Notes: generated by a model from the letters alone, not told the origin. 64,000 nt of DNA from Oscheius tipulae (GCA_037178975.1 JASJZH010000006.1:11098001-11162000), one strand, 5' to 3'; positions 1-11,964 are shown, counted from the stretch's first letter. Translations and numbers: made by a program.

Positions 1-261
1 TGGCAATTCCTGACAAGTTGACCACAAACAAACGCTTTCGATGTGGGAGGGTTCAACAGTGCAGCTGTTCATTACAGATCAATCTCATCCGTTGAGCTAT
101 GATCGTTCGTAGACGAAAAAGTGAGACTCGAACAGATGGGCCCATCTAGAAGACTAATGAACTTGGATTCATGTCTTTCAACTGCGGTACTACTACATGC
201 TTATCTACAATAAGTTCATAAATGAATTTATTCATAATAACTATAGCTCTGGTTAGTAGCT
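1..261. other. non-coding flank
   Basis: I see no supportable gene, repeat or RNA here. It is the 3' flank of the minus-strand AIFM3-like gene. Confidence 0.4.
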
Positions 262-2419
262 TTACATGTGTGTAGCATTGAGCCACTCTGTCCATTCGTT
301 TTCCTCGTTTTTGATCACGTCCTCTTTGCTGATATGAATCTTTTTATGGAAGAGCTCGAGAAACACAATGGCGACGGGCTTTTGGCCAGCATTTGCGACT
401 GCCACCACTCGGTCATCTCTAAAGTGAACTCCATGAAATAGTAAAACCAAGATCTCACTTGAAATAATATTTGACAAAGTTCAGTCCGTCAACGTCTCCT
501 CGTACTAGGATATCGGTTGCCTCTCCGGCGTAGCCAGCTTGGCGAACCCCGAATTCGAAAAAGAATAAGGACCAGAAAAAGGGAACGATCAGACGAGGTT
601 GTGGCTTGCCAACAATCGAATATCCCAACATATGGCCTGAATTATGAATCTACTTTATACTTACTATGGTTCTACCATGAGCTTGGGCAGTTTGAAAATG
701 TTGAATATTAAGATTCTCGATGTCCCACAAGGGAAGAGGTGCCGAGACGGCGTCCCCAACGGCGTATACCCAATCGGCCGTGGTCTGCAAAGAAGTAGTA
801 GCTAATTTGAAGTTCCTACCCTAAAGTTCTTGTCTACGACGATGAAACCTCTGCTGTCCAGTTGTATGCAACTGCTCGACTTTAAGAACTCTGTTGCTGG
901 CGTAACTCCTAAATATTCTATACTACCCGTTGAAATAAAACGAACCGATTCCACAAACAACAATTTCAGCTGGGATCCTTGTACCATCTTTTAGCTCAAC
1001 CTCTTCCACGTTTTCTGTGCCGTGCAGAGCTACAGTCTGGGCAGAAGTGATGATTTTTACGCCTTTTCCTTCGAAACGCTAAATGTGACGATAAAGCTAG
1101 TTTTTAGAATTCGAGCCTTTCTAATAGCTGCTCCGACGTCCTCACCAAATGCTGGAAGAGGTTCTTTTGTAGAAGAAATGACAGTAACAGAGGCTGCCGT
1201 CTTAGCCAAAGCGGAGGCTATTTCCATTCCTTAAAAAGTCAGATTAGGACTAAACCCAATCATTCACCAATGAAGGAAGCTCCGATGCAGACCACATGTT
1301 TTCCTTCAGCAGCTTCATTGATTCTGTTAGCTTCTGACACCACACGCAGATAATAGACATTCTAGAACCTTATCGGAAATATTCGGAATATGCTAACCTT
1401 CAAGTTACTGCCGGGAATAGTCAGCTTGCGGACGTTTCCTCCAGTAGCTATCACAAGTTTGGAATAGCTGATTGCTTCTCCATTGGAAAGAGTCACAGTC
1501 CTCCGAGATGTGTCAACTGAAGAAACCTATAAGGCTAAACATAGTTGGAACTATATCAAAGTACCGTGGTTTGCAGCTTGAACTCCACAGCATTTTTTAG
1601 GTAGAATTCATCATCGCGAAGCCTGATATCTTTTCCAATGGCTGCCGGTCTCTGAAAGTTGTGTATAAACGCAAAAAGAGCGATTTCAGTACTTTGCTGA
1701 GAAGAACTCTGTCGTAGGGTGGCAAATCCTCACTCGTGATAACTGTTATCGGCGTTGGCAGGCCGTTCTGCCTGGCCGACTCAATAAAGTTTGAAGCGGC
1801 AAGTCCTAAATAAATATCGAAAAAGAACATAGTTGATGTACCTGAGCCAATCACCACAATAGGTGTATCATCGCATTTCGTGAACTTGGCAAACTTTGTT
1901 CTTCTGTCTTTGGCAAGTCGCTTTTCGGTAGAGTTGATGACAAGATCTCCATTGATGTCTTTTACCTAAACAGCAGGTTAAGGAAGAAAAGTTAGCTAAC
2001 GTCAAAAGAGTGGAGACTGTCAAATCCCGGATAGTCTTCAATGTCACCAGTTCTGACATTGAAGCAAGCTCCATGAAGAGGGCAACGGATTCTTCCCTTG
2101 CTGTAAATTCCTAAATAAGTACCTTGAATTTGCGTTTTGCTTCTGCATACCGTTTTCCAGGGAAAAATTGTAGTGAGAGCATACTCCGTTGATGGCAAAC
2201 AGTCTCCCTTCGTCGTTTATAACTAGGATTTTGCGATCTTTCACTTCAAAGATCTTCTTCCTGAAATAACTGATAAATGAAGATAGGATAGCCTTACGTT
2301 CCCGGCGGGACATCAGAAGCTTTGCCAATGACCTCGTTCACGATTGGGGACCCGTCCGCGGACAGCTTCGGCTCATTCTCCTTCTGTTTCACCTCGTCTC
2401 CGGGACCACAGCAGAGCAT
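262..2419 (-). CDS. AIFM3-like Rieske/FAD-dependent oxidoreductase
   Basis: Multi-exon gene whose conceptual product (roughly 560-580 residues) follows vertebrate AIFM3 domain for domain. The N-terminal Rieske domain (about 2290-1990) carries C-S-H and, after an intron, CPLHGACFNVRTGDIEDYPG, giving the CxH...CxxH cluster ligands. A pyridine-nucleotide-disulphide oxidoreductase module follows, with a GSG(L)AASNF dinucleotide motif near 1860-1800, TPITVITSEDLPPYDR, VVCGIGSVPATEF and LDSRGFIVVDKNF near 900-830. The C-terminal reductase-like domain ends GLNFVKYYF...VVAVANAGQKP. The family is linked to mitochondrial redox and apoptosis; the function here is inferred. The start is set by MLCCGPGD, which lies just after a TTTTTTTCAG acceptor. 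The exact junction near 650-690 is uncertain. Confidence 0.85.
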
Positions 2420-3674
2420 TGGACTGAAAAAAAAGAGATTGGGGGAGAAAAAGACTCTTCGTGCCATCCAGCTAATCGTCTTTAGTGTCGGGCAAGCTGC
2501 AAGATAGTGTTCTTTTTGCTCTAGACATGTCTTTTCGCAACAGTTGCTTACAAATGAGCAATCTTCTGTACAAAGGAACATGTTTGCTCTCCTGACGCTG
2601 TTTCCGTGGTCGCCACTAGTTCTCTCAGTGCGGTATGTGCGAGAATTGTGAGAACAGAAGGTTCAAGGTGACTGCGGTTATTGAGGGAGACCAGAAAAAT
2701 GCAAAAACGAGCAGAAAGTACGCCCGAATACAGAGAAACTGAAATCATCGTTTGTCCTCAAAGGTTGTGCCCTAGAAACGGTGACAAGGCTGATAAGACT
2801 ATGTTCTTTCAAGGATCAGCAATCTGACTGCATGCTCCACAAATACTGACCTGAAATGAATTGTTCTGAGATCAAAATGTAAAACGGGTCGTAAAGAGTG
2901 ACGCGAGGGTATAGAAGAAATCTTGTTAATGTTTTGTTCCATGCGAGTGAACCTTGTTCGTTTTGCCACCATTACTTTGGAATGTCGTGCTATCCTGGCA
3001 ATAGAACACACTTTTCTCAGTCTTAATGCCTGGTAGTATAAAAAAGAAAGTAAGACTCACTCTTCCGTCATTTTGAAGCCGAAACGGAAATAGATGCCCT
3101 GAAAGTAAAGTAATAAGACGAGAAATGAGAAAGTTGCAGTAAAGTTCAAGAGTGTCAAGTGTGAGCAGGCGAAAGTCTAGCCAGCGCTTGTGTCGCGTTG
3201 TTTGTCCTTTACCAGGTTGCCCATTGAAGTCATCTGCGCGATGAAAGTTAAACTTCACGGAACTTGGCAGGAATGGATTTAGAAAAATGGTTTCTAAGCC
3301 ATCCAAGAATCCTGCGCACTACAGTGGGCCTAAGGTGTGCAGGTATGAAGGTCAATCAGGTACGCAATGGGACTATGGCCGAGATCAATTAGTTCCTACG
3401 CATGCCCTTTGAACATTGAACAGAAACTGTAAGCACGTTCCCAATAATCTCTAGTTCATCCACTCTCCCGTTTGTCGAATACAATGCCCTGTCACGATTT
3501 TCGGTGAGTCAGACAAGCTATTGATATAACTGTTTTTACGCAACCCAACAGCCAACCAGTCTTTTTCCATCTCGATGCCAGGTCTCTCACACCCATTGTA
3601 ACAGCTGCCCGCTTTAGAGCGACGATTGATTTTGACCTTTCCATTCACCTTTCTATTATACATCTATTCCAGTT
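2420..3674. other. intergenic; possible small minus-strand gene
   Basis: No recognised family. A chain of short open exons on the minus strand (about 3235-2820) has plausible acceptors. One exon reads GIYFRFGFKMTEE after TTACTTTCAG, followed by a basic stretch reading VMVAKRTRFTRMEQN. These could join into a short basic mitochondrial-type protein, but the splice frame is ambiguous and I cannot name it. The remainder is probably the intergenic space between the divergent AIFM3-like and TIMP genes. Confidence 0.25.
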
Positions 3675-4220
3675 ATGCGGGTCTACACACTCGTGGCAGT
3701 ATTACTCTGCGCGTCTGTTGCAATCGCCTGCAAGTGTCAGACGCAGTCGCCAAAAGAAGCCTTCTGCAAGGCTCACTGGGTTTCCCATGTCAAGATCAAG
3801 GTCCGTCAATCGAAGCAGCCAATGCCTACTGGATCTTCAAGAAAGGGACTGAATAATATCAAGTATGCTGTTGAACACATTAGGGTTTTCAAGGTAAGCA
3901 GAGTAAGTGAAACAGTTCTAGAGTCTGCGTTAAGAAGCCCTCCAATTTGACCACTCTTCCCAGTGAAATCTATACTCCGTCAGAATCGCCAGCATGTGGA
4001 TTGCTCATTGACGCAGGAAAAGAGTATCTTCTCGCTGGTAGGCTTTCCTATTTTCAGTCTCAAATATTGTTAAGGTCGTGTTGAGGGAATGGGACTTTTC
4101 ACAGTGCTTTGCGGCCAAGTTCTGCCCGACGACTCGACCCGCACCACGTTTGAAAATGTACTCGAATGGAGGAACGTGCCTCAGGACCTTGCCAGTTCTT
4201 TGACCACAATCACGTGCTAA
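3675..4220 (+). CDS. secreted TIMP-like metalloproteinase inhibitor (N-TIMP only)
   Basis: Three exons, about 3675-3893, 3935-4037 and from about 4075 to the stop at 4218-4220. A signal peptide (MRVYTLVAVLLCASVAIA) is followed directly by C-K-C. Mature TIMPs must begin with Cys because its free amino group chelates the catalytic zinc of matrix metalloproteinases. Further family landmarks are QSPKEAFCKAHWV, EHIRVFK, EIYTPSESPACGLLIDAGKE, YLLAGRVEGMGLFTVLCG and a terminal ...TTITC. There are six cysteines in all, enough for the three disulphides of the N-terminal domain. The C-terminal TIMP domain of vertebrates is absent, as in other nematode TIMPs. The start lies just after a CTATTCCAG acceptor. 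An AATAAA at 4288-4293 is a likely polyadenylation signal. Confidence 0.88.
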
Positions 4221-4287
4221 GAATAGTTTACTTCCACGCGGTTAACCCGTCAGCCACAATCCGATCCGTAGTGGAAGAACTACACAC

Positions 4288-4293
4288 AATAAA
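4288..4293 (+). terminator. AATAAA polyadenylation signal of the TIMP-like gene
   Basis: AATAAA hexamer about 68 bases after the stop codon, on the sense strand. Confidence 0.5.
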
Positions 4294-4371
4294 AGTCTAT
4301 GCATGGTCAACCGTTTTCATACGAAACAGGAATAATATGCAACAACTGTGAGGAAAAAAGAAAAACAGTTA

Positions 4372-6618
4372 CTACAAATGACGAGGTCGCTTAGCATCAG
4401 CGTGGCCGTGTTGTCCATGAGGATGTGGTCGTTTCACACAGTACTTGAGCACGTAGCTGGAATGGAAACTTTAATTTTGTGGTGAAAGACACTTACTCGC
4501 AGAGCATCTCTTTAGTGATCGGGTTGACCATGGAGTCGAAGACGTTGCAAGCGGTGTTCTTTGCATTTGGCAGGGATTTATCTGTCCTCTCTCTCATGAA
4601 CTTCCATTCGTTCTTTTGAACCTAAGGAAGCTGTTATACAAATCACTGTCGTAATTTACTTCAAAAGTGCACTCGACGATCTTGTTGTTGTAGGGAAGCA
4701 GTGTTTTTGTTGCCTTCATCCTCGCGAACGGCTCGTTTTGATGCTGAACGAAAAGGTAACCCCAATGCTCGGGTAAGAAACCAGGACGTGCTTCTCTTGA
4801 ATTGTTAGAGGTGATTTATAGTTATCAGAACCCTACCTCCTAATGTTGAGAAGGAAGTCGACAGAGTTGTGACTAGGAGGCTTCCATTTCAGCACTTTGT
4901 CACACCGACCAGCTGTATAGGGCTGCAACAGAAAATTATAGCAGTTGACATAAATTCTTACCTCATCAACAGGCTGAAAAATCAGTCCATCAATTTCGTG
5001 ACCGAGATTCTTTGTGAACTTGTCCTCGAACAGTTTCGGGACTGCTACAATGTCCCAGAAGTCTTTAATCCGTATACTCATAGATTGTTCTGGTAGTTTC
5101 CCCTTCTGTAAACAGTAAAATAAGTTGACAGTGGCTTGTTTTACCTTCTGTGCCTCCTTTCTTGGATGAATAATCTCCCAATCGATGCATTCTCGCCTCT
5201 TGTTATAGTTCAAATCGGCAATGTGGTGTTCTTCAAACTGGATGATGTCATAGATGAGGAGTCGCGGTTGAACAACTTCTTTTCCGTCGATTGTGTGCTA
5301 AAATTCGGGCAATATCTAGCATTAAACTATCTCACCTTATCAATGATCATTTCTGCATCAACTAGAGTATTTCCAATGGAACGACTTAGTTTCCTATGCG
5401 GGAAGTTAAGTCCCTCTATTTGGAAAACTTCATTGTCACGATCGAAGGCATAGACTTCGCCTTCCTCGGTTATATAAACCATGTATCTAAATGCTTAATG
5501 CTTTAAGGAACAAAAGTCTTCAATCCAACCTCATTCCATCAGCCTTCCATGAGACTAAGTACTTGCTCTGCCTCAACATCTCAATGTTATCCCGTTTGAG
5601 TGAAACAGGCTGCAGTCCGGGAAAACCGTCGCGTCTGGCCCGACAAAGTTCCTTGATCCGTCCTTGTAGCAAGGCTTTCTTCGATTTATCATTCACAAAG
5701 AAGACATTTTGTACAAGTCCGTCCATGAATTGTTTTCCGTTTGGCCCGACAGTGTCTGAAGTTTTAACATAGAAGAATGTTGAAAATAGCATACTATTTC
5801 CATTCTTGGAAGAGGATGCGAAAGAATAATCCGCAGATGTTTCATCTCCTAGCTCCCAACTGGGGCGATCAGGTGCCTAGCGATTGATGTAACAAGGAAC
5901 TTAGTAAAAAAAAAAGTACCTCGAGGACATCCTCCAAGTCTCCAAAGCGCTGGAAAAGATCATTGATGTAGTCCTGCTTGTAGATTCCGCTCGGTCGTTG
6001 GCTCGCGAACATCTGAATTGCGAATTCAATCGAGGAGCCCATCTCCTCCACGAGATAGCTTGCTATGGCAAAGCCGGTTCGGTTGAAGCCGTGGGTACAA
6101 TGGACACCTATCAATTCGTCGCCTTTCCGTTTCTAAAACGCAAACTGATAAAAACTGATGAACTGGCCTACCTGCTTGAAAGTTCTGACGGCTAAAATGA
6201 ACTCGTTGACTTCTTCCACAGTTGGAGAAGCTCCATGACCTTCCATTTTGATCTTTCGATATGTACATCCCCGTTCTTCCACCTTAAACAGAAAATTTTA
6301 TATCATTTTGAAGACTCACCTCTGATTTGAAGTAAAACCTGTCAGTTTTTGTAAAATCGCACCACAATCCAATCTTTCTACCACCGAGAATTGGCGAATT
6401 GAAAACGTCCTCCGGATGGAATCGTTTTTCAGGAGTTATCTGGTCATCGTACAAGTTGCAGAGCGGTGTTTTGAAAGGGACGAAGAGGTCTTCCACAATC
6501 TAACAAAAACAGAGATGAAAGGGGTAGGCTCGATACGAACCGTTCCCATTTTAGGACAATGAAGCCATCGCTCAGGAAGTCCAAACTTCATGGCCTTTTC
6601 GGCTGTCGGGCCACTCAT
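4372..6618 (-). CDS. bifunctional mRNA-capping enzyme (RNA triphosphatase + guanylyltransferase)
   Basis: Nuclear enzyme that builds the 5' cap: it removes the gamma phosphate of nascent RNA, then transfers GMP. The N-terminal part (about 6618-5900) has [13 protein letters not shown] and the cysteine-phosphatase signature [10 protein letters not shown], where Cys is the catalytic nucleophile. The C-terminal guanylyltransferase (about 5800-4380) has the nucleotidyltransferase motif SWKADGMR, whose Lys is the GMP-accepting residue, plus [39 protein letters not shown] and VLKWKPPS. Both catalytic residues are intact. The metazoan fused order is retained, and the estimated length of about 560 residues matches animal enzymes. 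The start ATG follows an ATTTCAG acceptor by six bases. The basic, His-rich tail ends ...AKRPRHL. Confidence 0.93.
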
Positions 6619-7141
6619 TTTGTTCTGAAATATGTTATATAGCTCTTATTGTTAGATTTCAAGAGATTCGCACTTGTCAATGGGACAAAATGTGGACTGT
6701 GGGTTTGAGAGGCAAATAGTAGAAAGCTGGATCAGCTCATATAGGGAAACAAGAGGGAACACCGTCAGCCGAGAACTTGCATGTGCACTTGGGCATTTTC
6801 GCCTTGACGACTGAACAAAGACGTAAAAAGGCAAAACTGAAGCAACAGGAGAGTCTAGATAAAAAGATATTGATTTTGACCAAAAACAAGCAACCGGCTT
6901 TTAGTTATAGCATAAGTATAAATGTCAGGTTCTAAAAGGAAACTAATTTTGATTTCACTCAGAAAAATAGTTCTAGATGAGGGACAAAAACTTTCTGACT
7001 AACAGTAGTGGAACTTTCTGTCTATATGCTTAGGTTCAGCTTTGGACTTTTGTTCAGGAGGTGAAAGTATAAATGGTTTTTTGAAACCATTAATTGAAGA
7101 ACACTTTAAGTTCAAACAGATGATTCATACAATGTACATTT
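6619..7141. other. intergenic
   Basis: AT-rich stretch between the capping-enzyme start and the next minus-strand gene. It holds only short open frames without family signatures; I see nothing else. Confidence 0.4.
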
Positions 7142-7464
7142 TTATTTCTCGATGCGAATTTTTTCCTTCACGAAGAAGTTAAATGGAAAAATGCCAAACT
7201 CGTTGGCGACGGAGAGGTAGAGACAACCTGAAAATTTAGTAACTTCTACAAAGTTTCTAGTTGCCTGCTGCTCCTATCAACGAAGCTCCACGTTGTCTCT
7301 GAGTAATGAACATGTTGGATGCTCTGAAATCATTTTCAACCATGGGAAAGACACTCATACCTCATGAATAGGAGGACTGCTGCAGCTGTAGTTCCATACT
7401 GCGCATAAGTGAAGATAGATTTTTTTTCCAGCTGTTTTGTGACTAATTTTGAGTCATCCGACAT
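7142..7464 (-). CDS. small two-TM membrane protein, unknown
   Basis: Three exons give about 82 residues. The product begins MSDDSKLVTKQLEKKS, has one hydrophobic segment (YAQYGTTAAAVLLFMR) and a second (GASLIGAAGCLYLSVANEF), and ends with a basic tail (VKEKIRIEK). Two short hydrophobic helices separated by a polar TQRQRG loop suggest a small hairpin-type membrane protein, perhaps mitochondrial or ER. I do not recognise the family. The start follows a CTTTAG acceptor by four bases. The second intron appears to use a GC donor (CAG|GCAACT ... TTTTCAG), because no in-frame GT alternative continues the reading frame. The next small gene lies on the same strand, about 180 bases upstream. Confidence 0.6.
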
Positions 7465-7642
7465 GATTCTAAAGTCCTGAATATTCATGTCACCCAGTCA
7501 ACTAGTAGTAAAAAGCGGAGATCCAATGGTGCAAGTAATGATAATGTAAAAAGTTTTTATTGAGAGAGAAAATCGATATTTTATGTACAATACCGCGCAG
7601 CAACCTGAACGTTTAAGATCTAACTATACGAGGAATACAGGT

Positions 7643-7942
7643 TCATTCCGACTTGGGAGGATGTTTGGGTTCTTCCTGGAAGATAAATTGAATGGGAAAC
7701 AGGAAAAGATGCTAGTACCTGGACTCCGTAGGGTCTCAAAGCTGGAATTTTCTCCTTCAGCCATCTCACGTAAAAGAGTTCCTGTCTTTGATGAGGGGAG
7801 ACCAGAGAAGGGTTTGCTTGAATTTTATAGTAGGCATAGTGCATTGCTGGAAAGGAATTTGAGAATATGAAATGATTCAGAGCTTACTGACAATCAGACC
7901 GGCAAAAAGACCCCATTCCTTCAAAGTACGAGATGTGATCAT
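7643..7942 (-). CDS. small single-TM protein, unknown
   Basis: Three exons give about 73 residues. The N-terminus, MITSRTLKEWGLFAGLIVSN, contains one possible membrane helix. It is followed by AMHYAYYKIQANPS, a polar region with FYVRWLKEKIPALRPYG, and a charged end (QEEPKHPPKSE). A 43-base intron separates the last exon. Size and layout resemble accessory subunits or assembly factors of the mitochondrial inner membrane, but I cannot assign a family. The start ATG lies two bases after a CCTTTACAG acceptor, which supports the model. Confidence 0.5.
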
Positions 7943-8721
7943 GTCTGTAAAGGAGACTGTGACATTACAAGAAAATTCAGAGCTTTTTGAAAGCAGACTA
8001 TTGGGGCGGAGTCGCACTTTTTCACTTGGTACGTGAGAAACTTAAAAATGGCTACCAAAAACTACGTGAGTATTGTGAAAATGGCGCTCTTGTTTACATC
8101 AGGGGTCTTTGAGGCGGTACAAGATACGCAATATTTTCGAGCGAACGCAGCTGTGTATTACTGTAGAAAACACCTGGAAAGCCGTTTTACAAAAAGAGTA
8201 CAATCACAAACTTGGTTGCAGTGTATGAAAAGGTCAGACGAAGTTCATAATTTTTCCATAAGGAGGGTAAAAGTCCACAAAAGTATGGTTACGCAACCTG
8301 ACCTGAGCATCTACTTATCTAATATTTTCTACGCTATTTAGGTCGGAAGCGAACCGTTTAGTAAAGCTAGCCGACTAAAACTATTTCGGCTACAGTCTGC
8401 TTCGTAGTATAACTTTTTTTGGAAAGTTTAGAGGGCTAAGAAGTGGGTACACAACTTCTGACAAAGTTTCGGAGTAATCGAAGAATCCTTGGGCATTTTC
8501 ATGGGCTGCTAGTTGGATGAATAATAGATAACAGAACACTGGAAAAGGATATCTGCGGTCAAAATAGTTGTGAGCCTAGTTTCAATCATAATTTCAGTCA
8601 ACCAAATGTTTCAACTAAAAGAGTAACCCAGTAACCTTTTTCTTGTCGAGGTTGCAGATCACAGAAAAATTCTTAGAAAAGTTTCATGCACCTCACATAA
8701 ATCTACATAGAAGAGCAGGTT
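7943..8721. other. intergenic
   Basis: Contains an uninterrupted 102-codon plus-strand frame at 8033-8341 with no recognisable motif, no acceptor at its start and a composition like its surroundings. I treat it as chance. Nothing else is visible. Confidence 0.35.
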
Positions 8722-9256
8722 TCAGAAAGATCTAGGAAGCTCGGAAGGAGGCGAAGGGATAGGTGTGTTGAAGTCGAGGGTTTTCTTCAGCGAGTCGAGC
8801 TCTTGAATGTAACTGTTCCAGACAGTTAGCAGGCGGCCGAGTTCCTTCCTGTCGTCCTGAGCCAGCTGGCCAAGGGAAAGGACTCGAACGATGAATGTGG
8901 TGACGCGTAGCGACTCGTGCTGGCGAACGTTCAGCTCGCTGCGGTACCGGCACTTGAGCTCGTGAATGGCTGGGAAAAAGTCATTGAATTGGTTCAAAAA
9001 GAACCTAACCTCGACCCTGTTGCCAGCCGTGACGGCTCTGCATAAATCTATTGGTGGCATTGATGGGAAGTTGCGCAGACAGAACAATCAGATCAGTAGG
9101 AAGGCTGTCATTGAGCTCTTCAGTTGAGGAAGAGACTTTCTGCTCGGGCTGTGACAGGGACGGCAAGTCCTTGTTCCTGAACAGCTATTAGCGTTGTTAA
9201 AAAGGTAGAATCCACTTTTTGAACTTTTTGAAAATTTTGGCCAGGAAGGAGGGCAT
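8722..9256 (-). CDS. orphan basic/helical protein, unknown
   Basis: Three exons give about 150 residues. The N-terminus is short and very basic (MPSFLAKIFKKFKKNKDLPS), followed by a Ser/Glu-rich linker and INATNRFMQSRHGWQQGR. A helical segment rich in Arg, Glu and Leu (HELKCRYRSELNVRQHESLR, then LGQLAQDDRKELGRLL) precedes a proline-rich tail (NTPIPSPPSELPRSF). The start follows a CCCACAG acceptor by four bases, and two introns with clean GT-AG ends keep the frame open. I do not recognise a family. The amphipathic basic start could be a targeting or membrane-binding sequence, but that is a guess. Confidence 0.55.
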
Positions 9257-9933
9257 GTTGCTGTGGGAGAACTTCAGAACAGTAATATCAAAAGGAAAAG
9301 CTAACAAATGTTTGCAATAGTTACATAAGTTTCTTGCAATTCAAAGTGAACTTTGGCTTTCGCTTTGGAACCACAGTATAAATCGAATAACTGTCAAGAG
9401 TTTTTGTAGGTATTCCAGGCTATGGATACCTGTCCACGACGCTTATAAGTAACCCAATATGTTTAGCTGTCCAGAATGTTGTGCTAGGTTCTCAGACTGC
9501 ATGTAGCTGCCTAGGGCTTCGTGAAACTGTTCAAAACAACGCGTGCTTGATAAGAGTTTGTGTAAGGCTCCTAATATATGGTCAGCGGCTCCCGAGTGTC
9601 GAAATAGATTCGTTGATGGAACTGTACAAGTATAATGTTGTGAGAGCTGATTCTATAGTTCATACCTTCTTTGCGTGTTTTGTAAAATTCTCATCGAGCT
9701 CCCAGAGCATTGTGGAAATGTTCGAAATAATGTATTCTGATGAAGAATTTGTGTGCAAAATTCAGAGTGTATTGTAAACCCTCAATCTAGTGTGAGCTGT
9801 TGAGCTGAATCGATCGCTGTACACAGTAGTCAAATTTGTTACTGTTCTAACTTAAGTTGCACACTGTTCTTCAAAAAACCAATGTTCCAAAAAGGATCGA
9901 CAACAAAATACTTTCAACTTGTTTATTTTCCTT
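9257..9933. other. intergenic
   Basis: Contains an open plus-strand frame at 9481-9777 with no family features. The right edge is the 3' end of the LDHD-like gene; a minus-strand AATAAA at 9922-9927 is its likely polyadenylation signal. Confidence 0.4.
9922..9927 (-). terminator. AATAAA polyadenylation signal of the LDHD gene
   Basis: Sense-strand AATAAA on the minus strand only six bases after the LDHD stop codon, implying a very short 3' UTR. Confidence 0.45.
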
Positions 9934-11800
9934 TCAAGTCCATTTTCTCAAAACTTTTCCTGGGTTGAGTATGTTGTTTGGATCAAAGGCCCTCTTGATG
10001 ATTCTGGAGGCTGCAATGCCACTTGGGCCAATTTCCTCTTCGAGGTACTTGATCTTGCCCAACCCGATGCCATGTTCTCCTGTACACGTGCCTCCTGCAA
10101 GAAGGGCTCTCCTGAATCACCTTTTAAATAGTATTAAACGGTCCAACTTGACTAAACGATTAGAAAAAGCAAAGACTGTCTCCATCTCCTTGCTGTCATC
10201 GTGGTAGACAGGAATGATCACATGAAAATTTCCATCTCCAACGTGTCCGACGATCGTTCCTGCAAGATTTTGACATACTGCCAGTATAGGATTAATAACC
10301 TATGATGCCAGTCCTCTGCAAGTCCGTCTTCGTCAGCTCAACCACATTTGCCAGTTTTGTGATCGGAACACAGACATCTGTAGAAAACCCCTAAAAACTA
10401 TTTTTCACAAAAATGAGTCTTTACTGTTGCTCCTTTGCGAAGTGCCAGCGCAGCATAAAACGCATTATGTCGGGCCTTCCATAACTGTGACATACGTTCC
10501 CTGTTGCACGAGGATTCGTACTTGACCGATCCATTATTGAGGCAAATTTCGGCTAAATCAACTTCACATCAGTAAGTACAACCATGCCCACAAACAAGAT
10601 CCGACTGTGAAGAGACTTCTGATTCCGAGGCCCCATGAAACTCCAAAAAGAGGGTCGGGGAGATCGGAAGGTCAGTCTGACTGTACGAGTTACTTGCAGC
10701 GATTGCGGCTTCATCAAGTAGCTCTGAGAAACGAATGACTGCAGGAAAAACAGGCTACCTATTCTCGCAATTGGAACCCCACATTGTAGAACCTGAACAA
10801 CGGAAGACACCGCATCACGAACGCTTTTGAAGGATGTCACAACTGCAGCTAGAGCTGATGGACGGGGATGAAGTCTGGGTATTCGTATATGCTGATTGGA
10901 GATCCATTTACCTAACTGTGGCCTCGGTGATGATACCCAAAGTGCCTTCGGAACCGAGAAACGTTTCAGTCAGATTGTATCCGGCAGAGCTTTTTCTGTA
11001 GACAACTGCTTTTAACGACAATTTTACTACCTCGGTCGGCGACCCCTTCCTCGAGTATGAACAATAGTTCCATCTGCCAGGACAATCTCGAGATTTAAAA
11101 CATTTTGTTTGATCGTTCCTGAAAACTGCAGAGTGCCAGTGAAAATACCGACCATATCTGACAGAGTTCGTTCCACTTGCTCCTGTTGCAACCATTCCGC
11201 AAACTGATGCATCCGCGCCAGGATCTGATCTGGGTTTCTATCATAAAAACCATGCCTACCTACGGAGAAAAAGAGTCCTGTGTCTCGGATGTGTTCATTC
11301 AGTGCAACTCGAGTGACAGATGGTCGGACAGAGCTGTCGAAATCCTCTGGATTGAGAGAAGTGACACCTCCTTCAAGTTGGAGAAGAGACATGGTGACCC
11401 CCGGCTATGCACTGGTAGTACAAATTAAATAAAACTTACTCTCGTGCTGATGGCACCGCCTTCCATTCCTGTTCCAGTTCCAAATGCCACAACGGGACAT
11501 TTCACCTCATTGCAGTACTTGAGAGCCTCTGAAACTTCTTGTACCGATGTGGGTTCGAGTACAATTCCCGGCAAAACTCCTCTAAAATGTGACTTTACAC
11601 AGATATTTACAAGAAATGACAAACCTGAAATGAGCTTCATCCCTAGAGAACAGGGTACATTGGGCTCGAGAGGTTTTGACCTTAGAAGATCCGAGAATTC
11701 GGGTAAGTTGGGAAATCCACTTAATTTCACTGATCTACTTTAAAAATTTAGCATACCGCTTCGTTGAGAGCCTGCATTGCCATCTGGGTAAGCGTTTTGG
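9934..11800 (-). CDS. D-lactate dehydrogenase (FAD-linked, LDHD type)
   Basis: FAD-dependent mitochondrial enzyme that oxidises D-lactate and related D-2-hydroxy acids. The N-terminal FAD-binding PCMH domain shows RDEAHFRGVLPGIVLEPTSV, VVAFGTGTGMEGGA, SVTRVALNEHIRDTGLFFSV then DPGADASVCGMVATGASGTN, NVLNLEIVLADGTIV, and SAGYNLTETFLGSEGTLGII. The C-terminal FAD-oxidase domain ends with GTIVGHVGDGNFH-like residues near 10250-10200, GLGKIKYLEEEIGPSGIAAS and DPNNILNPGK. The joined exons give about 480 residues, normal for the family. The stop is at 9934-9936. The 5' end is uncertain: MAMQALNEA near 11790 follows plausible acceptors, and a further upstream exon with a targeting peptide may exist. 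Confidence 0.9.
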
Positions 11801-11964
11801 GATCTGTGATGAAAAATCGATAGGGTCGGTCACGTACAAAGAGAAAAAAATTGAGAGAGAAAGTATAAAAGATTTATCAACCATTTGCACAAAGACGTAA
11901 AGAAATAAATATACTGGTAGAGGATAACACGACGAAAGGCACTTCTCTTATCACAAAATTATGC

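Noticed and set aside
517-711. Plus-strand open frame over the AIFM3 3' exons
   Set aside because: Antisense shadow of conserved AIFM3 coding sequence.
8033-8341. 102-codon plus-strand frame
   Set aside because: Single exon with no signal peptide, domain or acceptor, lying in a compact intergenic space.
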